Source of the DNA: Selaginella tamariscina
Lineage: Eukaryota > Streptophyta > Lycopodiopsida > Selaginellales > Selaginellaceae
Reading direction: 5' to 3'
Length of the DNA: 64,000 nucleotides
NCBI GenBank assembly: GCA_003024785.1
Contig: PUQB01000245.1
Coordinates: 284,348 to 348,347, forward strand
Shown: piece by piece, positions 54,061 to 64,000 of the stretch
Layout: each line of letters starts with the position of its first letter
Numbering within the stretch: position 1 is the first letter of the stretch
Position numbers and translations under genes: made by a program
Notes under the pieces: generated by a model
The model's input: the letters and a program-made list of their open reading frames with translations, nothing else
Database searches by the model: none
Told to the model about the DNA's origin: nothing

Positions 54061-56960
54061 TTTATGAACTCCATATTATAGTGTTGTTGTTGTATTTCCT
54101 GAGCATGAAATAACTTTATTAACATTTCCTTATGTAGCACCAAAAGAGTTTGATTTAAATACCAAATCCATGTTGTGCATCTATCAAACATGATTAAAAG
54201 AAAGGAACCAACATCAAAGAGAAACATAAGAAAATGACCATACATAGAATGAAATGGGGAGACTCCAGTGGACTTATGGACAAAAGACACATAAGTAAAC
54301 TAAAGGAAGGGCATGTATTGATCCCAATTGGTTTGATGCTAATTCACATACTTAAACAACATACACTTAAAAGTATAGTTGAGTTGCTTCACTAAACCAT
54401 TAGTTTCTAAATGATAAGGTGTCAAAAGATTATTTGATTCCCAACTTTGTAGTTAATAAAATCAAATTTTCAATGTGAAATGAGGTTCTTAATTTAAAAA
54501 ATATGCTTTAGACACCCATGCCTTAACACCAAACCAAGAAATCTGCCACATGAGTTGTCTTGACCTCTAGAAGAGCCCAGACCTCCACATACCGTGTCAA
54601 ATAGCTCGATAAAACATAGCATATGTATTCCCTACTGTCATTGTAGGAAATGGTCCAATAAAATTGTATGCAAACAACTCAAAAGAACCATGAACTTGAA
54701 TAGATTCAAGACAATCATTAGAGGAGTGAATTGAGGATTCCAAACTTGATAAAGATGACATGTTTATAAATATTAATGAAGGTCATGTTAGAGTTGAGGC
54801 TAATATAATTGTGAATATAACTTGTCCAACACTATTAAAACTTGAGATGACCAAAATAGAGGGTCATCATGAAAAGCATAAAGAAAGTAAGTACATAACA
54901 CGATGGGATTACCAATCGAGATGGAGTACTTGTACTAATTTGTCACACAATATGAAAAAGATCTTGAACTTTGCAATATGGTTTTGAAAATCAATATCAA
55001 CATTTGCAACCAATTTGAAAGTTTTAAGTGCATTTATTATTTGTTGACTCCATGGTTTTAAGTTATATGCCAACCTAATTTTGCGGAGACTAGGCAAAAA
55101 TGTGGGTTTTAAATATGATAAAACACCTGTAGCAATTAGTGTCCATGACAAAGCATTCACATTTGTCATGGAAGAACTTGAACAATGATAAATTATGAAT
55201 TGATAATCTTGTAATGCTAATGCTCATCGCACATGTCGACCGATTAGATGTTTCTTCTTTAATACTGAATGTATCGCAACATGATCACATTTTACCAAGG
55301 TCAAAAATTATGAAGATAAAGCATGAAACTTATGGAATGCTCAAACAATTGCTAATCATTCTTTATAATTGAATTCTAGACCATTGAGACTTTAAATGGC
55401 ATATGCAATGGGATGTCATTGACCTGATTCTGGATCTTCTTGTATGCGATCAGCATCCAGATTAATATCTTAAGTATTAATACGAAGAACAAATGGGCAA
55501 AAGAAATTAAAATAATAAAGAAGAGGAGTAAAGGTTAAGAGATGGATAAGAAACTCGAAAAAGGATTGACATTGAGAGGATTATGAGAAAGAAGAAGAAT
55601 GAAGTAAAGCACATAGTGGAGCCATTTCATAAGCCAAACATGGAACGAACTATGCCAAGTAAGTCACTTTGCCCAAAAATCTTTAAAGTTCATGATGTGT
55701 TTTTGGAACTAAGAACTTCTTCATTTCTTGAATCTTTGTTGAATTTAGATAAACACCCTCATAAGAGATAACAACTCCCAAATACTTTACAGAAATCTAA
55801 CCAAACTTGCACTTTGATAATTTAACATCAATTGATATTGCTGCAATTGTAATAAGATCTGCTCCATGTGAACCAAATGTTCTTCTCATGTATCAGTTGA
55901 AGATTTTAAACCTCGAATGACTTCGTTCAGGAGCCGTTGAAATGTGATTGGAGCATTCATCAAAACCAAAAGGTATCACTATGAACTTATACAATCTATT
56001 AAGTATTCAAAAAGTAGTCTTGGCTGCATCTACCAGATTAAGAGGAACCTACCAATAGCTTGAAGTGAAATCTAGTGTCATGAATTAACGACTCTTCCCC
56101 AATTTGTTAATAAGGTCATCCATGCGTGGCATAGGATAACTATACGGTACCATCATATTATTTGAATGTCAAAAATCAATTATGAAATGCTTATCTCCAT
56201 CTACTATGTCGAGGATATGAGGCTCAAAAGCCCATGAGCTACATGACGGATGCGCCACTTCTTGAGCTAACATATCTCAAACAACTTGTGTTATCTCTTG
56301 CTTCTCTCGAGGAAATCGCTAATGAACTGGAGCTTTTATTGGTGTAACATCTTTTATATTAATTCGATGGAGAGTGTTGACCACAATTCTCCCTACCACC
56401 ATTAACTATTGTAAATTGGGAATCGACGAAGAAGTTTTTCTATATCTTTTGATGACATTTCGGAGATGAATTGAGAGGAAAGATCACCTTTGTAGTAGCT
56501 TGAAATGATACACAAACTCCAAATTGTATTGTAGATTGTGCTTGTAAGAAAGAATATCCAAGAATGAAAACTTCCCCCATACTAAAGTCCATGTGCACAC
56601 CTTTAACACACATCCAATTAAAACTCAAAATCACGTCATATAATTGGGAAGGCATGACCCGAAGAGGTAATGCCTTAGAATATGACCCAAGCCGAATAGG
56701 GGCATAACAAGCTTGGGAATGGATAACAAAAGATTTATTAACTCCATATAATATTCAAAGTGTTCGCTGAGTAAGTTTCATTGGAAGAAAGCACTATGTC
56801 ATTAAGGAATGTTGAATGGACAAGATGGCCGACTCAAAATCAAGAAGAATTGATACTAAATGATCACATTACACGCAAAACCTTCAAAAGAAAATACGAT
56901 AGGTTCCTTCTCAAGTGCTCTAACCACACCTTGTAACATCACACCACAAAACACAGAGGT
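54048..56960 (-). pseudogene. Decayed Ty3/gypsy pol region
   Basis: On the minus strand, in order: a protease-like stretch (about 56655-56440, with YDVILSFNW), reverse-transcriptase remains (about 56350-55500), an RNase H/linker remnant with ALQDYQFIIYH and NVNALSW (about 55210-55100), and an integrase C-terminal remnant with STGVSPFHSMYGH (about 54270). Stops and frame changes are frequent and not limited to homopolymers, so this is true decay. No LTR could be paired with it. Confidence 0.6.
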
Positions 56961-57378
56961 TGTAAAACCCCATCATACAATCCCTATGTTGCATTGGTGA
57001 TGAGAATTAATTTATCAAAAAGAGGTAATACATCCACTAGTAGAACTACAATTTCCATGTCTTAGGTCAGAGGACTGAAGACCCCAAGTGACATGTTGCT
57101 GGCACTTGCGTATGTGTATGTGGATGGTTGTGTTCCTAGCGACGTTGGTTGTTCCTTGTTCCTTGTGGCACTTGCGGTGAATGGGCAAAGCTGTGTGGCA
57201 AATTCGTATGCACTTGATTGGCTCACTGACTCGGGTTAGGCACTGCCTACAGGCATGTGCTGAATGGTCAGAGATTGAAGACCCCGAACACGTGTTGCTA
57301 ATTGGGTGTCTAGAAGGAGTTATACACTTTGTTGGTTCAGGCATTTGCGTTTCGCGCTTCATTACCTTTTGCTGGTTG
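56961..57378. other. Retroelement-derived, unassigned
   Basis: Contains two similar blocks (GACTGAAGACCCCAAGTGACA at about 57072 and GATTGAAGACCCCGAACACG at about 57266) but no clear domain. Probably part of one of the neighbouring elements. Confidence 0.35.
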
Positions 57379-57976
57379 TGTCACGACCCGATACAAGATA
57401 CAGGATTCCGGATACAGGATACGGGTTGCAGGATTTTCCTACAGGATATTCCTACAGGAATTCCGGATATAGGATATGGTTGCAGGATATTCCCACAGGA
57501 TATGCCTAGAGGATAAGGGACATGTTGACTCATCTTAGCCTGCATGCATGCAGTCACTTTGCATGCATGCAACCACTTTTAGCACTCATGCCTAGATTAG
57601 CTCTTAGAGTTGTGAGCATAAAAGCTCCGACCTAATTGTTGTACAATCAGTTACTATCAACACCAATCTTACTACGATCAATCTTGTCTTGCTTCTTGTT
57701 CTTTTCTTATCTTGCTCTTGGATCCTGTCATGTTCTTGTCTTGTTCCTGAATCCTGTCTTGTTCTTGTCTTGTTCCTGGATCCTGTCATGCGCCTTTTTA
57801 TCTTACTCCTGGATCTTGTCCTGCGCCTTCCTATCTTTGCTCCTGGATCCTGTCTTGCGCCTGGTCTTGCTCATGAGTTCCTAAGTTCATGTCTTGCTCT
57901 CTGTCCGGCTCCTGAGTCAAGCCTTCTTGTTCTTGGAATCCTGCTCTTTTCCTGTTTCCTAGATCGTAGCTTGACA
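57379..57976 (+). mobile_element. LTR, 598 bp, TGTCA...TGACA
   Basis: Starts TGTCACGACCCGATACAAG and ends GATCGTAGCTTGACA. The first 130 bases are a degenerate (CAGGATAT/TTCCTA)n array; the last part is rich in TCTTGTTCCTGGATCCTG. It is followed about 100 bases later by a gag frame, so it is the 5' LTR. A shorter copy lies at 6347-6765 in inverse orientation. Confidence 0.75.
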
Positions 57977-58080
57977 GTTTGATAGTAACTGCTTTCATAG
58001 CTTTCCGTTTTCTAGCTACTTTTTTTTTCCTTGATTCTTTTACGTCGTTTTCCTCCTTTTTTTTTCATAGATCATGGCTG

Positions 58081-58504
58081 ATTTTGAGCTCTTTCAACGC
58101 GAGCACAAATGTTGCTTCATGAGCTGGCCACTTTGCGCCAAGTGGTCACCGATCTGCAAGGTTCCACCAATGCAACACATGTAGTTGCTGATGCATCCTC
58201 CAAGGCTGTGCGTAGGCTCTCTCTCAGGCATCGGTGGTTCCCTCTTCATCGAACTTTCTTCGGAGCCGGAAGTTAACATGCCAGAAAAGTTTAGTGACAA
58301 TCGTGTCGATTTCCAAGGTTTCCTGAATCAGATTCGGCTCTTGATCCACATGCAACCACGTTGCTACTCGACTGATGCACAAAAGGTTGGCCTTTTGGCA
58401 TCCTTACTAAGTGGATCTCCACGGGCTTGGGTTGCCCCTTGCTGGAGCGCAACGACCCATTGATGGAAGACTTTGAAGGTTTCATGGTTGCCTTTGAAGC
58501 CTAC
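58081..58504 (+). pseudogene. Ty3/gypsy gag fragment
   Basis: Shifting frames spell a retrotransposon capsid start: MPEKFSDN, FQGFLNQIRLLIHMQP, KVGLLASLLSG, then LLERNDPLMEDFEGFM. It stops abruptly at 58504 where another element's LTR (TGTTAACA) begins, so it was cut by a later insertion. The continuation was not found in the window. Confidence 0.65.
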
Positions 58505-59046
58505 TGTTAACATACAAAACTTTCCTGTGTGCAGAAAATACTATTCACAGCGCAGGAAAAGCTTTGCAAGTTAAAGTGTAGGGATTTCGTCCAATAGAGA
58601 GCTCTAGATATATACTTATTTCGTCTCTAAGGTCAAGGATAGGATTTTGCTTTGGCCATTGCCATGTATAAGCATTCACAATACCCATAAATATGCACTT
58701 GCATTACTATATGAATACAAAGAGATAGCAAGTGTGGAGACTTACTTCTCTCCCAAAGATACTCTCTCTCTCATGCATTGCTCTCCATAGCCTTCATAGC
58801 CTTCATAGTCTCTCTCTCCTCCTGCCCTTCCTTGCCCTAACCGAATCCTGTCCTCCTCCAACCGTCATAACTGTCTGCTTCCTGCAACCGTAGGATCCTT
58901 CCTACCCTGTAGGATTTTTCCTACTGCTATAGGATTTTTCCTGTACACAGGATATTTCCTACTACTACTTTCCTACAAGTTATTCCTCCACCGTAGGAAA
59001 GTCCTATGTATGCAGTTCCTACATGCTATATTTTTGGCCTCTAACA
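58505..59046 (-). mobile_element. 3' LTR of the second gypsy element, 542 bp
   Basis: On the minus strand it begins TGTTAGAGGCC directly after a polypurine tract (AAGGTGGGGAATAG) and ends TATGTTAACA. The ends TGTTA/TAACA are inverted. It is rich in the motif TAGGAAAAATCCTA in direct and inverted forms (about 58885-59010). Confidence 0.75.
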
Positions 59047-62000
59047 CTATTCCCCACCTTGAATCTTGCAATGTCCTCATTGCACCTATCCTACTCCTTC
59101 CTTATGATGTTGATTTTCATGGTACTCTAGATTCTCCTCTTTATGCTTTTGAAAGTTGTTCCTCTCTTCCTTTAGTTCTTGGTTGGAAGTTGATACCTTG
59201 AGTTGTAGCACTTGATTTTCTTCATGATGTTCCTTAGGTCACTATTTGCTTTCTTTTCCTGTTCCTGAATAGTTTTCCTTCCTGTTCCTGAATAGTTTTC
59301 CTTCCTGTTCCTTAGGCTCATCCTCTATAAACGGAATAGGAAAAACATCCTTCTTTGTGGCATCATTTAACTTCTTATAGTTTACACATACTCTCAACTT
59401 TCCATTCTTTTTAGGAACAATCACAAGTGGTGATAACCATTGTGCACCCTGTATAGGATAAATAAAACCTACACTTAACAGCTTATCTATCTCCTCCTTC
59501 ACAAGCTGTGCATAATTAGGATTCATCCTATATGCTCTCTGTTTCACAGGCTCACTTCCTGGTAATAATTGTATAGTGTGTGTACACAATTCAGGAGGTA
59601 TGCCTTTAAGATCTTTATAGGACCAGGCAAAAACATCCTGATATTTTTGAAGCAAATTCAATCCTTTTTCCCGGAATTCTTTATCTAATTCCTGAGCAAT
59701 GAATAGGTTTTTAGGTTCATTTTCTGTACCTATATTCACTTGCTGCAAAGGATCTGTAGTATACACATATGTATACTCCGCAGGTTGTTCCTGTAAATCA
59801 ATCTCATATGGGATTGCCTTATAGAACTTTTCCTGCAATCCGGGCCTATCTTCTTCCTTCTGCTGAACAGTTTTCTTTCCTTTCAGCACTACGTTTAAGT
59901 CTATATCTGTCAGGACTTTTAAGTCAGGATATGCTTTCAGGATTTCTACTTCTTCCTGATCGTCTAAGCCATTAAACCAGTCATATCCTTCTAAAATAAG
60001 AGGTCTATTTTCCTTTTTAACATACCTTTTTGTATGATTGTATATCACCGGTTTTCCTTCTCCTTCTCCCAGCGTCATCTTTCCTGTTCCCCAATCCTGT
60101 ATAACTTTAGCAGTTTTCAGCCAAGGCTACCTAATAACATAGTATATACAGTATCTTTTCCTTCCATTTGGAGGACAATAAGGGACACCTTATATTTAAG
60201 ACCCTTTATAGATATAGTCACTCCTCTCACTATACCTGTAGGCTTGACACTTCTCTGGTCTGCCATTTTTAAATTAAAAGGAGCAGGCTCAATGGGTCCT
60301 AAACCCATTTTCTTACAAGCATGTTCCTCAATAAAATTAACTCCTGAGCCTCCATCTATAAGGACTTCTTTTATCTTGTTTTACCAATATATACAGTAAT
60401 GCTGGGCACATACCCATCATAATCACCTTCTTTTTCATAATGTTTTTCTACTCGGTGAATTTCATTTCCTGTATATGCAGGTAAGGATTTTGGAACAATG
60501 TTCAACATTTCCAAGATTTGATTTTTAATATATGGGGCAATATGTATTAATTGTCCCAACGTGATTGTAATTTCTTGGCTCAATGCACTTTGAGCCATTG
60601 ATTCTGCCACGTCATCCTGAATCCGTTTCACAGGAATGCTCTGTTTTCTAGGGTTACTCTGTTTTACAGGAATATTCTTTTTCTCTTGAATATTCTTCCC
60701 TAAAATAGAATCAGTTATTTTTAGATCTTTAGGTATATCCGTCGGTTGTGTATCATCATCCGAGATATACTCAGGGAGATCTCGTTCTTGGAGATGAGTG
60801 TTCATCTCTCCCATTGTTTGCGTACTATCCCGCAATGGATAACAGAATTTCCTTCTTCTGCTGGAAGGTATTCCTGTTTCTGACATATATTTCTTATTGT
60901 ACAGATTACTGCTCTCACGGCAGCAGATGGTTTTCTAGCTCATTCTCACCACATCAATGAACCGAGCTCCAAGCTCTCTCTTAGGAGCATTGTTTGAGGT
61001 GGAAGGCTGATTCTTAGGACAATTTGGAGAAATATGTCCTTTCTCTCCACATGTATAACAAGTAAGATTAATAGAATTCCTTCCTTGTACTTGTCTTTGT
61101 CTATAGTTATTTTGATCTCCATAACTTTCTTTTTTGGATATCTTTCTGGTCCTCTGTAGGACGTCTCCTTCCTTCCCATATTAGGCTTATATGGTGGAGC
61201 ATATCTAGTTTGATTCCCCTCATACAGCCTATCATCTCCTCCTATAAGGAACATTCCTTTGTTATCAAAAGGATTCCTATTTCTTCCTTCTTCCCAACTC
61301 CCAGGATGTTCCTCATAATAGAGCTTTCCTATTCTAGATGGGAATGTGGTAACAGGTGGTTGTCTCACAGGAAACGGCATGTTATTCCTTCCTTCTTTCT
61401 CCTTTCTTTTTCCACACGTGCCACATTTTGATTAATAAAATACTTACAGTCTTTTGCCGAATGTCCTTCTTTATCACATATTTGACATTTTGCAACTGTA
61501 ATCTCATCATCCTTAGTGTGTCCAGGATTTTTACACTTAGCACACCATACTTTGGCATCTAATTCCTTATACACAGGATTACCTTTTCAAGGACTTAACT
61601 AGCTGTAATAACATTCTCTCATCAGCCTTATAATCCCGAACTTTGATAGGTTCATCCTCATCATCTGAACTATCCTCCTTTCTCCTTGAGGATTTTATCT
61701 TTCCTTCTGCTATTTTCTATTTGTCTCCTCTTTTCTCATAATCTTTAAGATGCTTTACAAGATCTTTCTGTCTACTTCCTCAATTGTCATTGCATAATGC
61801 CTATATGGCTTCTGCAATCCTTGCTTATACCATTGAAGCAAAGCTTCTTCCTTAACATATAGTGAGCATTTCTTTTCATGCTTTTTAAAACGGTGTGTAT
61901 ATTCCTCTAGAGTTTCAGTTTTTCCTTGTAGGATATTTCTGAGCTTCTCTAAGTGCTCTTCAGGCAACTCTTCCTTTTTAAAGTATTCTTTAAAAGCTTC

Positions 62001-62688
62001 TGTAACTTTCTCATAATCTTCTCTCACATCTTTCTCCAACTCATAATACCAATCAGATGCATTTCCTTTTAATGTGTGAGGAAATATAAGCAACTTATCT
62101 GCATTGCTTACTTTATACAACTTTACAACTTCCTCAAACTGCAATAAATGTCTTTTAGGATTTTCCTTCTTTCCTGCGGAAAATATTGGGAACATCAATG
62201 TGCCATTCCGGGGAAAAGTGTCATATTAGACATACTCGGTGGGTTTTCTCTACCACCTTCCTCCTCACCAAGAGGGGAATTTCCAGGAGATACTCCTCCT
62301 GGTCTAATAGGAAATCCTGTTCTCCGAGGAGTTCCTTCCAACTCCTCTTTCCTGCAGTTTGATAGTCACCGTATTGTATATCCTCCACACCTTTAGCAGC
62401 ACTTTCTCCTATCTGATCAATGAGTTTTATAAGAGCTTCTTGCCTATTAGCAAGCTCTATTTGCTCAGCTCGGGCAGCCTCTCTCTCGGCCTGCCTATTA
62501 TCTCTCTCTCTTGCTAGAGACGATTAGGATTATGTTGCCTCCAAGGCTCCATCCATCATCATATATATACACACTTCTTTTCACTTAAGCTCTACTTCTC
62601 TCAGAGCTATATCACTTCTCACTTAGGAATTCAACAAATTCCTCCACAACAATGGCGAAATCCCTCCGTGGTCGCCATGTATGCAAGT
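59047..62688 (-). pseudogene. Ty3/gypsy gag-pol, internally deleted
   Basis: Minus-strand order: capsid (about 62198-61755), nucleocapsid zinc knuckle CQICDKEGHSAKDC (CX2CX4HX4C, about 61500) with a second degenerate knuckle, an Arg/Gly-rich spacer, an aspartic protease with LIDGGSGVNFI (about 60350), and the start of reverse transcriptase (about 59660-59330) through VPKKNGKLRVCVNYKKLND and FPIPFIED. Coding then stops in a duplicated GGAACAGGAAGGAAAACTAT (about 59265-59310). The remaining RT, RNase H and integrase are absent before the polypurine tract, so the element lost most of pol. Several frame breaks. The 5' end near 62660 contains TGGCGACCACGG, a possible primer-binding site. Confidence 0.75.
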
Positions 62689-62870
62689 TGTAACTAAAAT
62701 GGGCATGGCTATAGTCCCATTTCCTAATAATTAGCAATTTTAGCTATTTAATTAGCATTTTCTAATATTAAAGGAATATTCTTTAGAATATATGTTTGAA
62801 AATAGAATATTCTTTAGAATATTCTATTTTGTATTCTACCCTTTAATAAATTATAGCATTCATTGAACAA
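62689..62870. mobile_element. Relative of the 19699 element, one end only
   Basis: Begins TGTAACTAAAATGGGCATGG and shares with 19699-19921 the blocks CTATTTAATTAGCATTTT and GAATATTCTTTAGAATAT. The opposite terminal repeat is missing or too diverged to see. It abuts the 5' end of the gypsy internal region and might be its LTR remnant. Confidence 0.55.
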
Positions 62871-63187
62871 AAATTAATAACATTATAAAAGTAGAAGGTA
62901 TTAAATTATATAATATATTGCCTAATATAACAATTAAGGAAGAGCATAAGAGGTACATTATATAAATATTGATGTTGTTATTAAAATATTAATATTTAAA
63001 TATAACATTATTAATTAAAAATTTGTAGTAGTAATAATATATATATAAAATCCTATAATAATATAGTCAATCTTCCATATCATTTTTTAAATTTATATAG
63101 TTAAGTAAACAATTTGGTACTATTATTAAAGAGTTTATAATAATTATGAATATTAAATATATGATATTTTATAATTTTGTAATTGCT
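62871..63187. other. AT-rich spacer
   Basis: More than 80 percent AT; no gene or paired repeat seen. Confidence 0.5.
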
Positions 63188-63979
63188 TTAAGCTTCAGAA
63201 AACATACATTCCCTTGCAGTTTTGTTAATCGTGACTTTATCAACGCTTCTTGACATCCACCCATATCGAATGGATTTAACATTTATAAAACATGCTGGGT
63301 CTTTTTGATTGGGAGACCATGTTTTCTCTAGGCATCCATTATATCTTTCGCTCTCCTTCTCGTGTCGCCTTTTTTGTGGTTTGAACCATGCAACCTTAAC
63401 AATACTATTTTTTGTGATTACTTCAGGTGTGTCGATAATTTGACCCATCCAAATAGGCTGATTATATGACGCATCTGGAGTAATGAGAACCATCATTAGT
63501 TTTTGAAGATCCTGCAGCAATCAAAGTATGCTTTAGGTTTTTGGTTCCTTTGTCCAACAAAGTGTGGGGTTTGCACTTCCACATCACTACTGGCTTCTAT
63601 GTCGTCTGTGCTCAGTGATGTCATTTCAATCTCCTCTCGCCACCTTGTTTTAGGCCAAAAGGGTGTTGCAATTCTGTACTTGTGACAGTAGGCCCTTCCA
63701 ACTCTCGAACAACAGTCTCCCAATAGTGACCACATGCTTATATAGTTCTGAGTAACCAGTTGCCTTATCAGAATTCTTTGGCATCGATTTTTGAACCCAT
63801 GCCACATATTTTTTGATGCCATCAATAATAACCTCTTGTTCCTTGAGCTGGGCACTCAATGGAATAGGGTCTGGTTGTCCTTCTGGGAGAAGTGGCTTTC
63901 CATTCTCTCCACTTTTGAAGAGCATTAACCCCTCTTTCGGTAACCACTCCTGCTCTGATGGCCGTAACTTGTACTGCAT
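63188..63979 (-). CDS. Unidentified coding region near the right edge
   Basis: Three overlapping minus-strand stretches look like successive pieces of one protein: 63979 to about 63690 (LRPSEQEWLPKEGLMLF, GIKKYVAWVQKSM), about 63720-63530 (RVGRAYCHKYRIATPFWPKT) and 63510-63188 (LITPDASYNQPIWMGQIID, VAWFKPQKRR, INVKSIRYGWMSRSVDK). A splice acceptor TGCTGCAG at about 63515 may separate the last two; the first two need a one-base shift. I do not recognise the family. Composition is gene-like, but the location beside retroelements means it could be transposon-derived. It may continue beyond the window. Confidence 0.4.
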
Positions 63980-64000
63980 AATAGGTATACCATCTCGTAT

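Noticed and set aside
57636-57982. Two overlapping plus-strand frames rich in Leu/Ser/Cys
   Set aside because: They lie entirely inside the LTR and result from its TCTTGTTCCTGGATCCTG repeats.

Overview
The window is nuclear DNA of a land plant. Genes are split by many short introns (mostly 50-150 bases) with GT-AG borders. The products include plant-specific families: a PIF-type bHLH factor, an RWP-RK/PB1 NIN-like protein, chlorophyllide a oxygenase and lipid-transfer proteins. An apparent orthologue of the ciliary ruler protein CCDC39 (FAP59) shows that the organism builds motile flagella, so I infer a non-seed plant with swimming sperm (bryophyte, lycophyte or fern grade; cycads or Ginkgo cannot be excluded). 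I cannot name a species.

Layout. 1-4 kb, minus strand: a partial coiled-coil protein and a PIF-like gene. 4-7.8 kb: AT-rich DNA with a decayed hAT-type transposase interrupted by an LTR. 7.9-18 kb: RFC3-like clamp-loader protein (-), divergent from a degenerate DEAD-box-like protein (+), then an NLP transcription factor (-) tail-to-tail with it. 18-21 kb: AT-rich spacer with a 223-bp terminal-repeat element. 21-28.8 kb: an ALKBH10-like protein with altered iron ligands (-), CAO (+) and RNA polymerase subunit RPB12 (-). 29-39.5 kb: a 265-base GA tract, CCDC39 (-) and a divergent plasma-membrane H+-ATPase (+). 39.6-44.4 kb: two tandem lipid-transfer proteins and a SpoU-family RNA methyltransferase. 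44.3-54 kb: VPS18 flanked by two copies of a roughly 1.3-1.5 kb segmental duplication, each carrying an unrecognised 133-residue reading frame. 54-63 kb: nested Ty3/gypsy remains. 63.2-64 kb: an unidentified coding region running towards the right edge.

Two features cut across the window. First, most genes carry single-base frame breaks, mainly in homopolymer runs (often a missing G), while the protein on either side stays fully conserved. This looks more like indel error in a long-read assembly than decay; the RFC3-like gene and RPB12 read through without a break. Second, many introns begin with a 5' splice site running almost directly into a (CT)n, (GA)n or (GT)n tract.

The genes do not form one pathway. 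PIF and CAO may be linked in light and chlorophyll control, since two perfect G-boxes lie 140-200 bases upstream of the CAO start. The rest are housekeeping genes: replication, transcription, proton pumping, vacuolar tethering and RNA modification. I found no CRISPR array, bacterial-type operon or rRNA/tRNA gene.
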